The notes under the pieces are model-generated. The model was not told where the DNA came from. It saw only the letters and a program-made list of their open reading frames with translations, and ran no database searches. Both the position numbers and the translations under genes were made by a program. From Actinomycetes bacterium (GTDB lineage Bacteria; Actinomycetota; Actinomycetes; Actinomycetales; Microbacteriaceae), in the NCBI GenBank assembly GCA_023431405.1, contig JAEYVZ010000021.1, forward strand, positions 1 to 64,000: a DNA stretch of 64,000 nucleotides. The letters are read 5' to 3'. Positions 46,326-55,521 of this stretch are shown here, piece by piece. Numbering within the stretch: the first letter of the stretch is position 1; every line of letters begins with the position of its first letter.

Positions 46326-46399
46326 GGGGCTGTAGTTCAATGGCAGAACTTCTGCTTCCCAAGCAGACAGCGCGGGTTCGATTCCCGTCAGCCCCTCCA
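46326..46399 (+). tRNA. tRNA-Gly (anticodon CCC)
   Basis: Acceptor stem GGGGCTG (46326-46332) pairs with CAGCCCC (46389-46395), followed by T and encoded CCA. The anticodon stem TCTGC/GCAGA encloses loop TTCCCAA with anticodon CCC at 46358-46360. The T-arm GCGGGTTCGATTCCCGT is standard. An extended -10-like TGATATGCT lies about 22 bp upstream. Confidence 0.97.
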
Positions 46400-46409
46400 C
46401 TGTCACGTC

Positions 46410-46898
46410 TCAACCTAGGTTGGACTTTCTCAAGTTAGTCCGGACTGGCGAAGCGCTCGATACCTGAGTTCTCTCCGATCTTCCACGCCGCGCGCTCTGA
46501 ACTGACCACGTCAAGAAGATCCCTCGGTCTTTTACAGGGCCAACGATGAGAGTGAGACCCAGCGACAGCGATCTTCGCCCGTGATTGTGGGCGCGCCCGC
46601 AGGCGGAAGCCGCGACCAGCGACGCGGCAAACGTGTTGGGCCCGGTACGGCGGATCATCACCCAGGAGATCGCCCCTGCCACCGAACCGACGACGAGGTG
46701 CTCAGCGTAGCCACGGACAGTCGACCACCCTGCCGATTCCGAGTCGGATTCCTGGACCAGGTTGGGGATGAACGAGTCCAAAATCCGGCGATGCACGAAA
46801 GCAACGCCGATCATCGCCGCGGACACGACGACCACGGTGACCGCGAATCCCAAGAACCTCGGCCAGCCGGAGAGGCTGACACGTGAGCGGCCTGTCAT
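46410..46898 (-). CDS. Possible small membrane protein, uncertain or degenerate
   Basis: The open frame from an ATG at 46898 gives about 162 residues with two plausible membrane helices (LGFAVTVVVVSAAMIGVAFV; HLVVGSVAGAISWVMI). The second half (RGIFLTWSVQSARRGRSERT) looks like random translation, and no Shine-Dalgarno sequence is seen. Base composition here is less GC-rich than the flanks. It may be a decayed gene in the roughly 635-bp low-coding stretch 46400-47034 directly behind the tRNA. A palindrome CAACCTAGGTTG lies at 46411-46422. Confidence 0.3.
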   Translation of the reverse strand: MTGRSRVSLSGWPRFLGFAVTVVVVSAAMIGVAFVHRRILDSFIPNLVQESDSESAGWSTVRGYAEHLVVGSVAGAISWVMIRRTGPNTFAASLVAASACGRAHNHGRRSLSLGLTLIVGPVKDRGIFLTWSVQSARRGRSERTQVSSASPVRTNLRKSNLG

Positions 46899-47034
46899 TG
46901 CAGGAGTCGATTGAGACCGCAGCGGCGGCGGGGAACCTGGGGACCTCGTTTCGCCCGCGGATGTCGAGAACACGGACTCGGTTCCGTCTCCTTGGCGAAG
47001 CGGCCAGAATGGGCCGCACGAACGGGAGGCTGAC

Positions 47035-47441
47035 ATGCCGAAGTACCTGATGCTCAAGCACTACCGCGGTGGTCGCCCTGCAGTGAATCCGGTCGCGATG
47101 GCCCAGCTCACGCCCGACGAGTGGAATGCCCACGTCCAGTACATGAACGATATGGAGCGGCGGCTTCTCGCGTCGGGCGAACTCGTCTCCGCGGAGGCCC
47201 TGTCGATGGACGGCGCGTGGGTGCGCTTCGACGGCGAGGGACGCCCTCCGGTCGTCGACGGCCCCTTCGCCGAGACGAAAGACCTCATCGCCGGATGGAT
47301 GCTGATCTCCGTCGACTCGTACGATCGCGCACTCGAGCTGGCCGCTGAGCTGTCCGCGGCACCGTGGGCCGGCGGAGCGCCGCTGGGTGAGTGGCTCGAG
47401 CTGCGCGAGGTGATGGGTGCGCCGCCGGCGGACGCCGGCTG

Positions 47442-47442
<1 letters not shown>
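47035..47442 (+). CDS. YCII/DGPF-domain protein
   Basis: 135 residues. DGPF-domain features are YLMLKHYRGG, VVDGPFAETKDLIAGWMLIS and YDRALELAAELSAAPWAGG. Such small ferredoxin-like-fold proteins are the regular genomic partners of ECF42 sigma factors. The stop codon overlaps the start of the sigma gene by one base (TGATG), indicating translational coupling. Biochemical role unknown. Confidence 0.93.
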
Positions 47443-48599
<1,157 letters not shown>

Positions 48600-48618
48600 C
48601 GAGAAGGTGCAGCGGGCG

Positions 48619-49407
48619 TCACTCGTCGACGAACGCGTCTTTGCCCGCGGCCAGTGCCGCGCGAGCCTTGCGGACCAGCCGGCTGCTGCGAGTGGGCGGC
48701 TCGGGGTGCGCCTCGATCCAACGCGCAAGGAACACGTCACGGAACGCGTCGTCGCCGGCGCTCACGTACCCCCCTCGGCGGGTGATGACGGAGACCTCGT
48801 CGCCCTTCGTGAGGATGACACGCACCACCTGTGCGCCGTGGGCGTCGAGGATGACAGCGGCCTGCTCGTGGCGGCCGCGCACGATGAGGTCGTCGATGAG
48901 CGCCACGAGCATCTCGACGAAGGCGGTGGGGGCATCCGGGTAATGCACGTCGAAGCGGGACTGGTAGCCGGCCCGGCGAGCCTGCACAGCGAGGGCGGTG
49001 AAGTCGTCGGCGTCGAGCGTCGGCGCGTACACCTGGCCGCGGGCGATCGGCGTGGCCCATTGCAGGTCGGTCGGCAGCGCTTCCCGCTCGAAGTGCGCAG
49101 GGTCGCGGCCCTCCGCGTTGGCCACGAGAAACGTCATGCCCATGTTGGCGTCGATGAGGATCTGAGATCGCTCCACGGGAGCCGGCGCGGGTGCGGGTGC
49201 GGGTGCGGGTGCCGGGTCGAGCTGGTACTCCTCGCAGTGCGCATCGAACTCCGGAATCCCCCAGTTCACGATCCACGTCGCACCCTGTCGTCCGACGACG
49301 CGCCCGACCGTCTCGTGGGGGGTCACCTTGTGCCGTTCCTGGATGAACCGGTCGGGCACGGCGAGGACGACGTAACCGCCGATCGCGAAAGGAGAAGCTG
49401 TGCTCAT
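48619..49407 (-). CDS. Hypothetical protein with Ala-Pro repeat linker
   Basis: 262 residues. An N-terminal beta-rich segment (about 1-55; YVVLAVPDRFIQERHKVTPH; GRVVGRQGATWIVNWG) is joined by an (AP)n linker to a C-terminal alpha/beta part (FDVHYPDAPTAFVEMLVALI). The linker is encoded by a four-copy GCGGGT hexanucleotide at 49187-49210, so its length may vary between strains. No family recognised. The ATG at 49407 has no purine-rich leader, so the start is uncertain. Confidence 0.65.
   Translation of the reverse strand: MSTASPFAIGGYVVLAVPDRFIQERHKVTPHETVGRVVGRQGATWIVNWGIPEFDAHCEEYQLDPAPAPAPAPAPAPVERSQILIDANMGMTFLVANAEGRDPAHFEREALPTDLQWATPIARGQVYAPTLDADDFTALAVQARRAGYQSRFDVHYPDAPTAFVEMLVALIDDLIVRGRHEQAAVILDAHGAQVVRVILTKGDEVSVITRRGGYVSAGDDAFRDVFLARWIEAHPEPPTRSSRLVRKARAALAAGKDAFVDE
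49187..49210. repeat. Four-copy GCGGGT microsatellite encoding an Ala-Pro linker
   Basis: Four perfect, consecutive 6-bp units lie in frame within the gene at 48619-49407. Changes in copy number would alter the linker by two residues per unit without a frameshift. Confidence 0.85.
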
Positions 49408-49454
49408 AGGGGGAAAGCGGGGGTGGGGGAACCGCGGATACCAGGATCGCACGA

Positions 49455-50630
49455 TCAGCGCGCGGCGAGCAGGTCGGCAGCGACCTCCCTCGGATCGCGG
49501 GCGAGCTCCCGCGACGAGAGGACCACGATGCTCTCTCCGTCGTTCACATACAGACGAGTGAGCACCTCTCCCGTTCCGACCGAATCCACCTGGTCTTCGT
49601 TGTCGATGATGACGGCATCGTCGGCCCCTGCCACCGTGGTGTCGACGCCTGTCGTCGCGCCACCGACGAGGCGGTCCCATGCATCCGCGCCACCTGGGTA
49701 GACGGTCACCCAGATCGCCGGATGCCGGGTGGAGGTCTCGTCTGTCTCGGTGCTCCATGCGCAGGGCCCGATGACCGCGCCCGCTGCGGCGGCGATCATG
49801 CCTGCGGGATCGGCGGTGGAACCGTCTGTGCCGACACCGTCCGTCACGGATGCATCACCCAACACCGACGCGAGTCCCAGCGCGTCACCGAGGTCGTCAC
49901 AGCCGGTGAAAGCGTCCCAGCCCGCGGGCTCGACGGGCACCCCCGGCGCCAGCTTGGACAAGCCCGCACCGATGACGTCGGCGACTTCATCCAGCAGCCC
50001 CGCAGGGATGTCCTGGCCGTAGGTGTCCGCGCCGGGGCCGACGGTCACGAGCGCCCACAACGACTCCGTGGCTCGAGCGACGCGGCACCCGTAGCCGTCG
50101 TATCCGATGCTCTCGCACTGCTCCGTCGCGTATCTGTCGGTGAACGCGGCGGGCACGACACCCGCAGGGAACAGCTCCACGCGCAGGTCCCAGGTCGCGA
50201 GCCAACGGCAGCTCAGGGCGCCGAGAGTGTGCAGCGGCACGCCGGTCACATCCTGAACGGTGGCCGGACCGACCGCCGAGGGCACATCGGACGGCCGGAT
50301 GACCGCATCGCAGGACCCCCCGGCGACAGGAACCGGCGATGGCGGCAGCGTCGGTGACGGCGCGACGGACGGCGGCGGTGTCGGGGTGGGCGTCACCGAG
50401 GGGCTCGGCACCGTGCTCGGGCTCGGCGACTCGGCGATCGTCGGCGTGACGGGGCGCGTCAGCGCGAGCGCTGAGGCCCCCACGATGATCCCGACGGTCA
50501 AGACCGCCGCCGCACCGGCCGCGAGGCGCGATCGTCGTGTCTTCTGGGCGCTGAGCGAACGCGCACCCATCGTGATGCGGGAGTGGAGCTCCGCCCGCTC
50601 CGACTCGTCGAGTTCGTCGTTCACGCCCAT
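49455..50630 (-). CDS. Membrane-anchored partner of sigma factor (anti-sigma-like, single span)
   Basis: 391 residues. A cytoplasmic N-terminus of about 35 residues, one membrane helix (AAGAAAVLTVGIIVGASALA), a Ser/Thr/Pro-rich linker (PSPSVTPTPTPPPSVAPSPT) and an extracytoplasmic domain with several Cys residues. The ATG lies inside the end of the sigma gene (10-bp overlap), so the two are translationally coupled. Topology and context suggest control of that sigma factor, but no ZAS or RskA motif is visible. It could equally be a sensor or effector lipoprotein-like protein. Confidence 0.68.
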   Translation of the reverse strand: MGVNDELDESERAELHSRITMGARSLSAQKTRRSRLAAGAAAVLTVGIIVGASALALTRPVTPTIAESPSPSTVPSPSVTPTPTPPPSVAPSPTLPPSPVPVAGGSCDAVIRPSDVPSAVGPATVQDVTGVPLHTLGALSCRWLATWDLRVELFPAGVVPAAFTDRYATEQCESIGYDGYGCRVARATESLWALVTVGPGADTYGQDIPAGLLDEVADVIGAGLSKLAPGVPVEPAGWDAFTGCDDLGDALGLASVLGDASVTDGVGTDGSTADPAGMIAAAAGAVIGPCAWSTETDETSTRHPAIWVTVYPGGADAWDRLVGGATTGVDTTVAGADDAVIIDNEDQVDSVGTGEVLTRLYVNDGESIVVLSSRELARDPREVAADLLAAR

Positions 50631-51157
50631 GTCGTCTCCTTGGCCGCGAGGTCGCCGCGCAGCTTCGCCTTCGCGCGCGACAGCCGCGATTTCACCGTCC
50701 CCGGAGGTATCCCGAGGATCTCGGCCGTCTCGCGTTCCGCGTAACCCTCCAAGATCGACAGCACGACCACATGCTGCTCGGCCAGCGGCAGGCGCTTCAG
50801 TGCGGCGAGCACACCGGATTCGTCCGACGACACCACCTCCGGCGCTGGTCGCGAGGCGGGGATGCGGGCGACCAACGCCCCGTACCGCCGGCGCGATCGC
50901 TCCAGATTGCGCGCGGAGTGGGCGACCGTCACCAGCAGCCAAGGCAGGGGCGACCCATCGACCAGACGCACACGGCGGCGGTGGCGCCAGAGCTCGAAGA
51001 AGGCGATCGTGACGGCATCCTTCGCGTCCTCCCGGTCGGTGAGCAGGCGGGACGCGTGGGCGAAGAGGCGGATGCGGTGCCGCTCGAAGAGAGCCCCCAG
51101 CGCAGCCTCATCATCGGCGAGCACACCACGCCAGGCCGAGATGTCGTCATCCGTCAC
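50621..51157 (-). CDS. RNA polymerase sigma factor, ECF/sigma-70 family
   Basis: 178 residues. Region 2 (LFERHRIRLFAHASRLLTDR then EDAKDAVTIAFFELWRHRRR) and region 4 (LPLAEQHVVVLSILEGYAER; GIPPGTVKSRLSRAKAKLRG). The GTG at 51157 (VTDDDISAW) gives a normal-length ECF protein; an ATG nine codons earlier is an alternative. It is divergent from the kinase-aminotransferase fusion gene and coupled to the membrane protein downstream. Confidence 0.9.
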   Translation of the reverse strand: MTDDDISAWRGVLADDEAALGALFERHRIRLFAHASRLLTDREDAKDAVTIAFFELWRHRRRVRLVDGSPLPWLLVTVAHSARNLERSRRRYGALVARIPASRPAPEVVSSDESGVLAALKRLPLAEQHVVVLSILEGYAERETAEILGIPPGTVKSRLSRAKAKLRGDLAAKETTWA

Positions 51158-51276
51158 ACTCTGTAGTGTCCGGCATCCCCTCATCGGTTCACGGCAGCGA
51201 CGAATCGATCGCCGCAGACCGGGGTCGCCTCCCCGATATCGTCGGTGATGCCGCCACCCGAAGGAGAGAGGCACCG

Positions 51277-54180
51277 ATGAGCGACGCCCTGTTCGACTAC
51301 TTCTCCCACGTCGATCTGCCCACCCCCATCCTCCCGGCATCCGAAGCGGAGACCCTTCTCGCCGCAGAGTTCGGGGTGACGGCGACGCTCGTCGGGCTCG
51401 GCAGCCAGCAAGACCAGAACTTCATCGTGCGCGCGGTCGACGGCGACGCGATCGGGGTGCTCAAGATCAGCAACCCGGTCTTCAGCCACGCCGAGCTCGA
51501 ACTGCAGGCCCTGGCCGCCGCCACCGTCGCTGAGGCAGAGCCGGGCCTGCGCATCCCGCGGATCGTGCAAGGCCCGCGCGGCCCGCTCGACGGCTGGTGG
51601 GAGACGAGCCAAGGGCGCCTGCACGCGCGCGTCATCGAGTTCGTCGCCGGCAGCACGCTCACCGGATCGGGCTACCTGTCGCCGCGCACCGCGGCACGGA
51701 TGGGGGAACTCGCCGGTCGCGTCAGCCGCGCGCTCGCCGGCATCCGGCATCCTGCCGCGGCCCGCGTGCTGCAGTGGGACCTTCAGCATGCCGAGCGCGT
51801 CATCGACACCCTGCTGCCGCTCGAGCCGGACGAGGCGGTGCGGTCGGAGGTCGCCGCGGCCGCCCGGCACGCGTGCGAGGCGCTGGCGGCCGTCGCCGGC
51901 CGTCTCCCCCGTCAGCTCGGGCACTTCGACATCACGGACGACAACGTGCTGCGCCCCCACGCTCCGACGTCGCTTCCCGATGCGGTCATCGACTTCGGCG
52001 ACGTGCTGGAATCGTGGGCGGTCGGCGAGATCGCCGTGACCGTCAGCTCCCTGCTGCACCACGACGGGGCCACGCCTCTGTCGGCACTTCCCGCGATCCG
52101 CGCGTTCCACACCCTCCGCCCTCTCTCGCCCGACGAAGCCGACGCACTGTGGCCGCTCGTCGTGCTGCGCGGCGCCGTGCTCGTCCTCAGTGGCCGCCAG
52201 CAGGTGCGGCTCGACGAGGCCAACGACTACGCGAGCGGGGCCCTCGACCGCGAGTACCGTATCCTCGAGCAGGCCCGCGCGGTGCCGATCCCCGTGATGG
52301 CGAGGCTGATCCGGGATGCCATCGGCCTTCCCGTCGGCGACGAGCCTCGGTGGGAGGCGGACGCCGTGCTCGACCTCTCGGGGGCGATCACCCTCGATGC
52401 CGGGACGACCAGCCCGCTCAACGACGACGGCGCCTGGCTCGACGCCGGCACGCGGGAAGCCGCCGCGCAGGAAGCACTCGATGCGGGTGCGCCCGCCGCC
52501 GTGCTGCCCTTCGGGAGCCCTGTTCTCACGGGCGCCCCGCTGCGCAGCCCAGCGGCGCCTGCCACGGTGCCGACCGCGACGACGATCTGGCTCTCGCTCC
52601 CCACGCCGCCGCGTGTTCCCGACGAGGCCAGGATCGAGGACACCGATGACGGATTCGCGATCGTTCTCGGCGATACCGCGGTCCGCTTCCGGCTGCCTGG
52701 CGGAAGCGGCGACAGCAGCAGCGACCGCGAGCGCACCGGCGAGCGCACCCTTCCCGCGCGCACCCCTGTCCGCGTGCAGGTGACGCGCGCAGATGAAGGG
52801 GACATCCCCGAGCTTGTCGTCGCTGCCGCCGCCGAAGGATGGCGCGCACTCGCGGGAGACCCGGCGAGCGCGCTCGGCCTGCTGCCTGCCGCTCCCGCAC
52901 CCGACGACGCCATGGAGGTCCGGTCGCGCGTGCTCGCCGAGGTGCAGGAGCACTACTACGCCGATCCGCCGCGCATCGAGCGCGGGTGGCGCGAGAACCT
53001 GATCGACACCGACGGCCGCGTGTATCTCGACATGGTGAACAACGTGACCGCCATCGGCCACGCGCATCCTCGCGTCGCCGCGGCGGCGAGTCGGCAGCTG
53101 CGCCTGCTGAACACGAACTCGCGTTTCCACTACGGGGCGATCGCCGAGTACGCCGACCGGCTGGCCTCGACCCTGCCCGACGAGCTCGACACGGTCTTCC
53201 TCGTCAACTCGGGGTCGGAGGCGACCGACCTGGCCATCCGCCTCGCGATGGCCGCGACCGGCAGGCGCGACATCGTCGCGATGCGCGAGGCTTACCACGG
53301 CTGGACGTTCGCGAGCGATGCGGTCTCGACATCGATCGCCGACAACCCGTTCGCCCTGGAGACCCGCCCGGACTGGGTGCACACGGTCGATGCCGCCAAC
53401 GGCTTCCGCGGCCGTCACCGGGGTGCGGATGCCGCGAAGTACGCGTCGGAGGCGGCAGCGACCATTCGAGCACTGGCGGCCGACGGCCGGGCACCCGCCG
53501 GATTCATCTGCGAGAGCCTGCTCGGCAACGCCGGAGGCATCACCCTTCCCGACGGCTATCTGCGGGAGGTGTATGCGGCGGTGCGGGAGGTCGGCGGCCT
53601 CGCGATCGCCGACGAGGTGCAGGTCGGGTTCGGGCGCCTCGGCACGTGGTTCTGGGGCTTCCAGCAGCAGGATGCGGTGCCCGACATCGTCGCGGTCGCC
53701 AAGTCGATCGGCAACGGGCATCCCGTGGGCGCCGTCGTCACCCGACGTGAGATCGCCGACCGCTACCGGACGCAGGGATACTTCTTCTCGTCGACGGGCG
53801 GCTCTCCGGTCTCGTCGAGGATCGCGCTCACCGTCTTGGATGTCATCGAGCAGGAGGGGCTTCAGCACAACGCCGCGGTCGTCGGCGCGCACCTGAAGAG
53901 AAGGCTTGAGGAGCTCGGCGAACGCCACCGGCTCGTCGGCACGGTGCACGGCAGCGGCCTATACCTGGGCCTGGAGTTCGTGCGCGATCGCGAGACCCTC
54001 GAGCCTGCGACCGAGGAGACCGCCGCGATCTGCGACCGCCTGCTCGAACTCGGCGTCATCATGCAGCCGACCGGCGACCACCAGAACGTGCTGAAGATCA
54101 AGCCGCCGCTGTGCGTGACGACCGAATCCGCAGACTACTTCGTCGACGCCCTCGATCACGTGCTGCAGACGGGGTGGTGA
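51277..54180 (+). CDS. Fusion of APH-type kinase and class III PLP-dependent aminotransferase/phospholyase
   Basis: 967 residues with an AAGGAGAG leader. The N-terminal part (about 1-330) is an aminoglycoside phosphotransferase-like kinase with GHFDITDDNVL and VIDFGDVLES as catalytic and metal loops. The middle part (about 340-530) has no recognised domain. The C-terminal part (about 545-965) is a class III aminotransferase with NSGSEATDLAIRLAMAAT, ADEVQVGFGRLGTWFW and the PLP lysine in VAVAKSIGNGHP. The pairing matches hydroxylysine kinase plus phosphohydroxylysine/phosphoethanolamine phospho-lyase, so sequential phosphorylation and phosphate elimination of an amino alcohol is likely. Substrate unproven. 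Confidence 0.88.
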   Translation: MSDALFDYFSHVDLPTPILPASEAETLLAAEFGVTATLVGLGSQQDQNFIVRAVDGDAIGVLKISNPVFSHAELELQALAAATVAEAEPGLRIPRIVQGPRGPLDGWWETSQGRLHARVIEFVAGSTLTGSGYLSPRTAARMGELAGRVSRALAGIRHPAAARVLQWDLQHAERVIDTLLPLEPDEAVRSEVAAAARHACEALAAVAGRLPRQLGHFDITDDNVLRPHAPTSLPDAVIDFGDVLESWAVGEIAVTVSSLLHHDGATPLSALPAIRAFHTLRPLSPDEADALWPLVVLRGAVLVLSGRQQVRLDEANDYASGALDREYRILEQARAVPIPVMARLIRDAIGLPVGDEPRWEADAVLDLSGAITLDAGTTSPLNDDGAWLDAGTREAAAQEALDAGAPAAVLPFGSPVLTGAPLRSPAAPATVPTATTIWLSLPTPPRVPDEARIEDTDDGFAIVLGDTAVRFRLPGGSGDSSSDRERTGERTLPARTPVRVQVTRADEGDIPELVVAAAAEGWRALAGDPASALGLLPAAPAPDDAMEVRSRVLAEVQEHYYADPPRIERGWRENLIDTDGRVYLDMVNNVTAIGHAHPRVAAAASRQLRLLNTNSRFHYGAIAEYADRLASTLPDELDTVFLVNSGSEATDLAIRLAMAATGRRDIVAMREAYHGWTFASDAVSTSIADNPFALETRPDWVHTVDAANGFRGRHRGADAAKYASEAAATIRALAADGRAPAGFICESLLGNAGGITLPDGYLREVYAAVREVGGLAIADEVQVGFGRLGTWFWGFQQQDAVPDIVAVAKSIGNGHPVGAVVTRREIADRYRTQGYFFSSTGGSPVSSRIALTVLDVIEQEGLQHNAAVVGAHLKRRLEELGERHRLVGTVHGSGLYLGLEFVRDRETLEPATEETAAICDRLLELGVIMQPTGDHQNVLKIKPPLCVTTESADYFVDALDHVLQTGW

Positions 54181-54186
54181 TGGCGG

Positions 54187-54213
54187 GGGCGAAGGTGACG
54201 TGACACTTCGCCC
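54187..54213 (+). terminator. Hairpin after the kinase-aminotransferase gene
   Basis: GGGCGAAG (54187-54194) and CTTCGCCC (54206-54213) form an 8-bp perfect stem with an 11-nt loop, 6 bp after the stop codon. Confidence 0.55.
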
Positions 54214-54266
54214 GCCGCGCTGTCAAGACGGCTGTCAGACGCGGCACCCCGACATACCCTCGCGGA

Positions 54267-55493
54267 ATGGATGACCGCACCCTCACCCCGCGCCACGTCA
54301 AGGTCGCCGTGATCGGCGGCGGCAATGGCGGCCTGTCGATCGCGGGGCGGCTGCGCCGCCGGGGCGTGAGCGGCGTCGTCGTGATCGAGCCCCGGTCGGA
54401 GCACTGCTATCAGCCGCTGCTGTCGCACGTCGCAGGCGGCACCGCGCGGGCGAGCGAGGCCGTGCGCCCGCAGGGTGCGGTCACACCGAAGGGCGTGACG
54501 TGGGTGCAGGATGCCGTCGCCCACATCGATCCGGAGCGGAACCGGGTCGAGCTCGGCAGCGGAGGGACCCTGGAGTACGAGCACCTGATCGTCGCGGCCG
54601 GCATCCGCCAGGACTGGGATGCCGTGCCCGGCTTGCCCGCCGCGATGCTCTCGCCCGCGGGGGCGTCGAACTATCTGCTCGACCTCGCCGCCAAGGCCTC
54701 GCCGCTGCTGCGGGATCTGACGAGCGGAACGGTCGTCTTCGTCCAGCCGCCCGGGCCGGCCTCGTGCGCCGGCGCGGCGCAGAAGCCGATGTATCAGGCG
54801 TGCGCGTACTGGCAGCGCACCGGGGTGCTCCCCGGCATCCGCGTCGTGCTTCTCGTGCCCGACCCGACGATCTTCGGGATCCCCGAGATCGACGCGGAAC
54901 TCGAGCGGAAGATCGCCGAGTACGGCATCGAGGTGCACACGAACTCCCGGGTGCAGGAGATCGACGCCGACCAGCGGACGGTCGTGTTCACGACCGGATC
55001 TCCCACGGCGAGCGTCCCGCGGGCGCACAGCGTCACCTACGACGCGCTCATGGTGGAGCCGCCGCAGTCGGCCCACCCCTTCATCGAGGCGAGCGGACTG
55101 TCGGGCACGGACGCCGCGGGCTTCGTCGATGTCGACCCCCGCACCCTCCGCCACCGCCGCTTCGCCAACGTGTGGGCGTTGGGAGACGCGGCCGCGACGA
55201 CGAACTCGAAGTCGGGAGGCGCACTGAGGAAGCAGACGAAGGTGCTCGCCGACAACCTCAGCGCCGTGCTCGCCGGCAGCGCTCCCATTGCCGAATACGA
55301 CGGCTACGGGGTCTGCCCGTTCACGGTCTCACGGTCGACCGCGGTGTTCGCGGAGTTCGACGACCACCTGCGCCTGACACCGAGCATCCCGCTCTGGCGC
55401 ACCTCGTATCGGGAGAGCAGGCTCTCCTGGATCATCGATCGCCACGTCTTCCCCTACGTCTACTGGCACCTGATCCTGCAGGGCCGGGCCTGA
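54267..55493 (+). CDS. Type II sulfide:quinone oxidoreductase-like flavoprotein
   Basis: 408 residues. The FAD-binding motif VAVIGGGNGGLSIAGRLRRR is followed by SCAGAAQKPMYQACAYW and YDGYGVCPFTVS. The Cys residues of these last two motifs match the redox-active Cys pair of type II SQR, such as the human enzyme. The C-terminal part contains AEFDDHLRLTPSIPLWR and a membrane-associating helical end. It oxidises sulfide to sulfane sulfur with electrons to the quinone pool. No persulfide dioxygenase or rhodanese gene is adjacent. Confidence 0.86.
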   Translation: MDDRTLTPRHVKVAVIGGGNGGLSIAGRLRRRGVSGVVVIEPRSEHCYQPLLSHVAGGTARASEAVRPQGAVTPKGVTWVQDAVAHIDPERNRVELGSGGTLEYEHLIVAAGIRQDWDAVPGLPAAMLSPAGASNYLLDLAAKASPLLRDLTSGTVVFVQPPGPASCAGAAQKPMYQACAYWQRTGVLPGIRVVLLVPDPTIFGIPEIDAELERKIAEYGIEVHTNSRVQEIDADQRTVVFTTGSPTASVPRAHSVTYDALMVEPPQSAHPFIEASGLSGTDAAGFVDVDPRTLRHRRFANVWALGDAAATTNSKSGGALRKQTKVLADNLSAVLAGSAPIAEYDGYGVCPFTVSRSTAVFAEFDDHLRLTPSIPLWRTSYRESRLSWIIDRHVFPYVYWHLILQGRA

Positions 55494-55521
55494 GCGCGGT
55501 CGCAACCAGAGGCCGGGGATG

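Noticed and set aside
46326..46399. tRNA-Gly as attB of an intact integrated element
   Set aside because: No integrase gene and no second copy of the tRNA 3' end were noticed in the window; only a short atypical stretch follows.
51181..53949. Minus-strand open frame of 922 codons opposite the kinase-aminotransferase gene
   Set aside because: Antisense shadow; the plus-strand protein has complete catalytic motifs in both halves.
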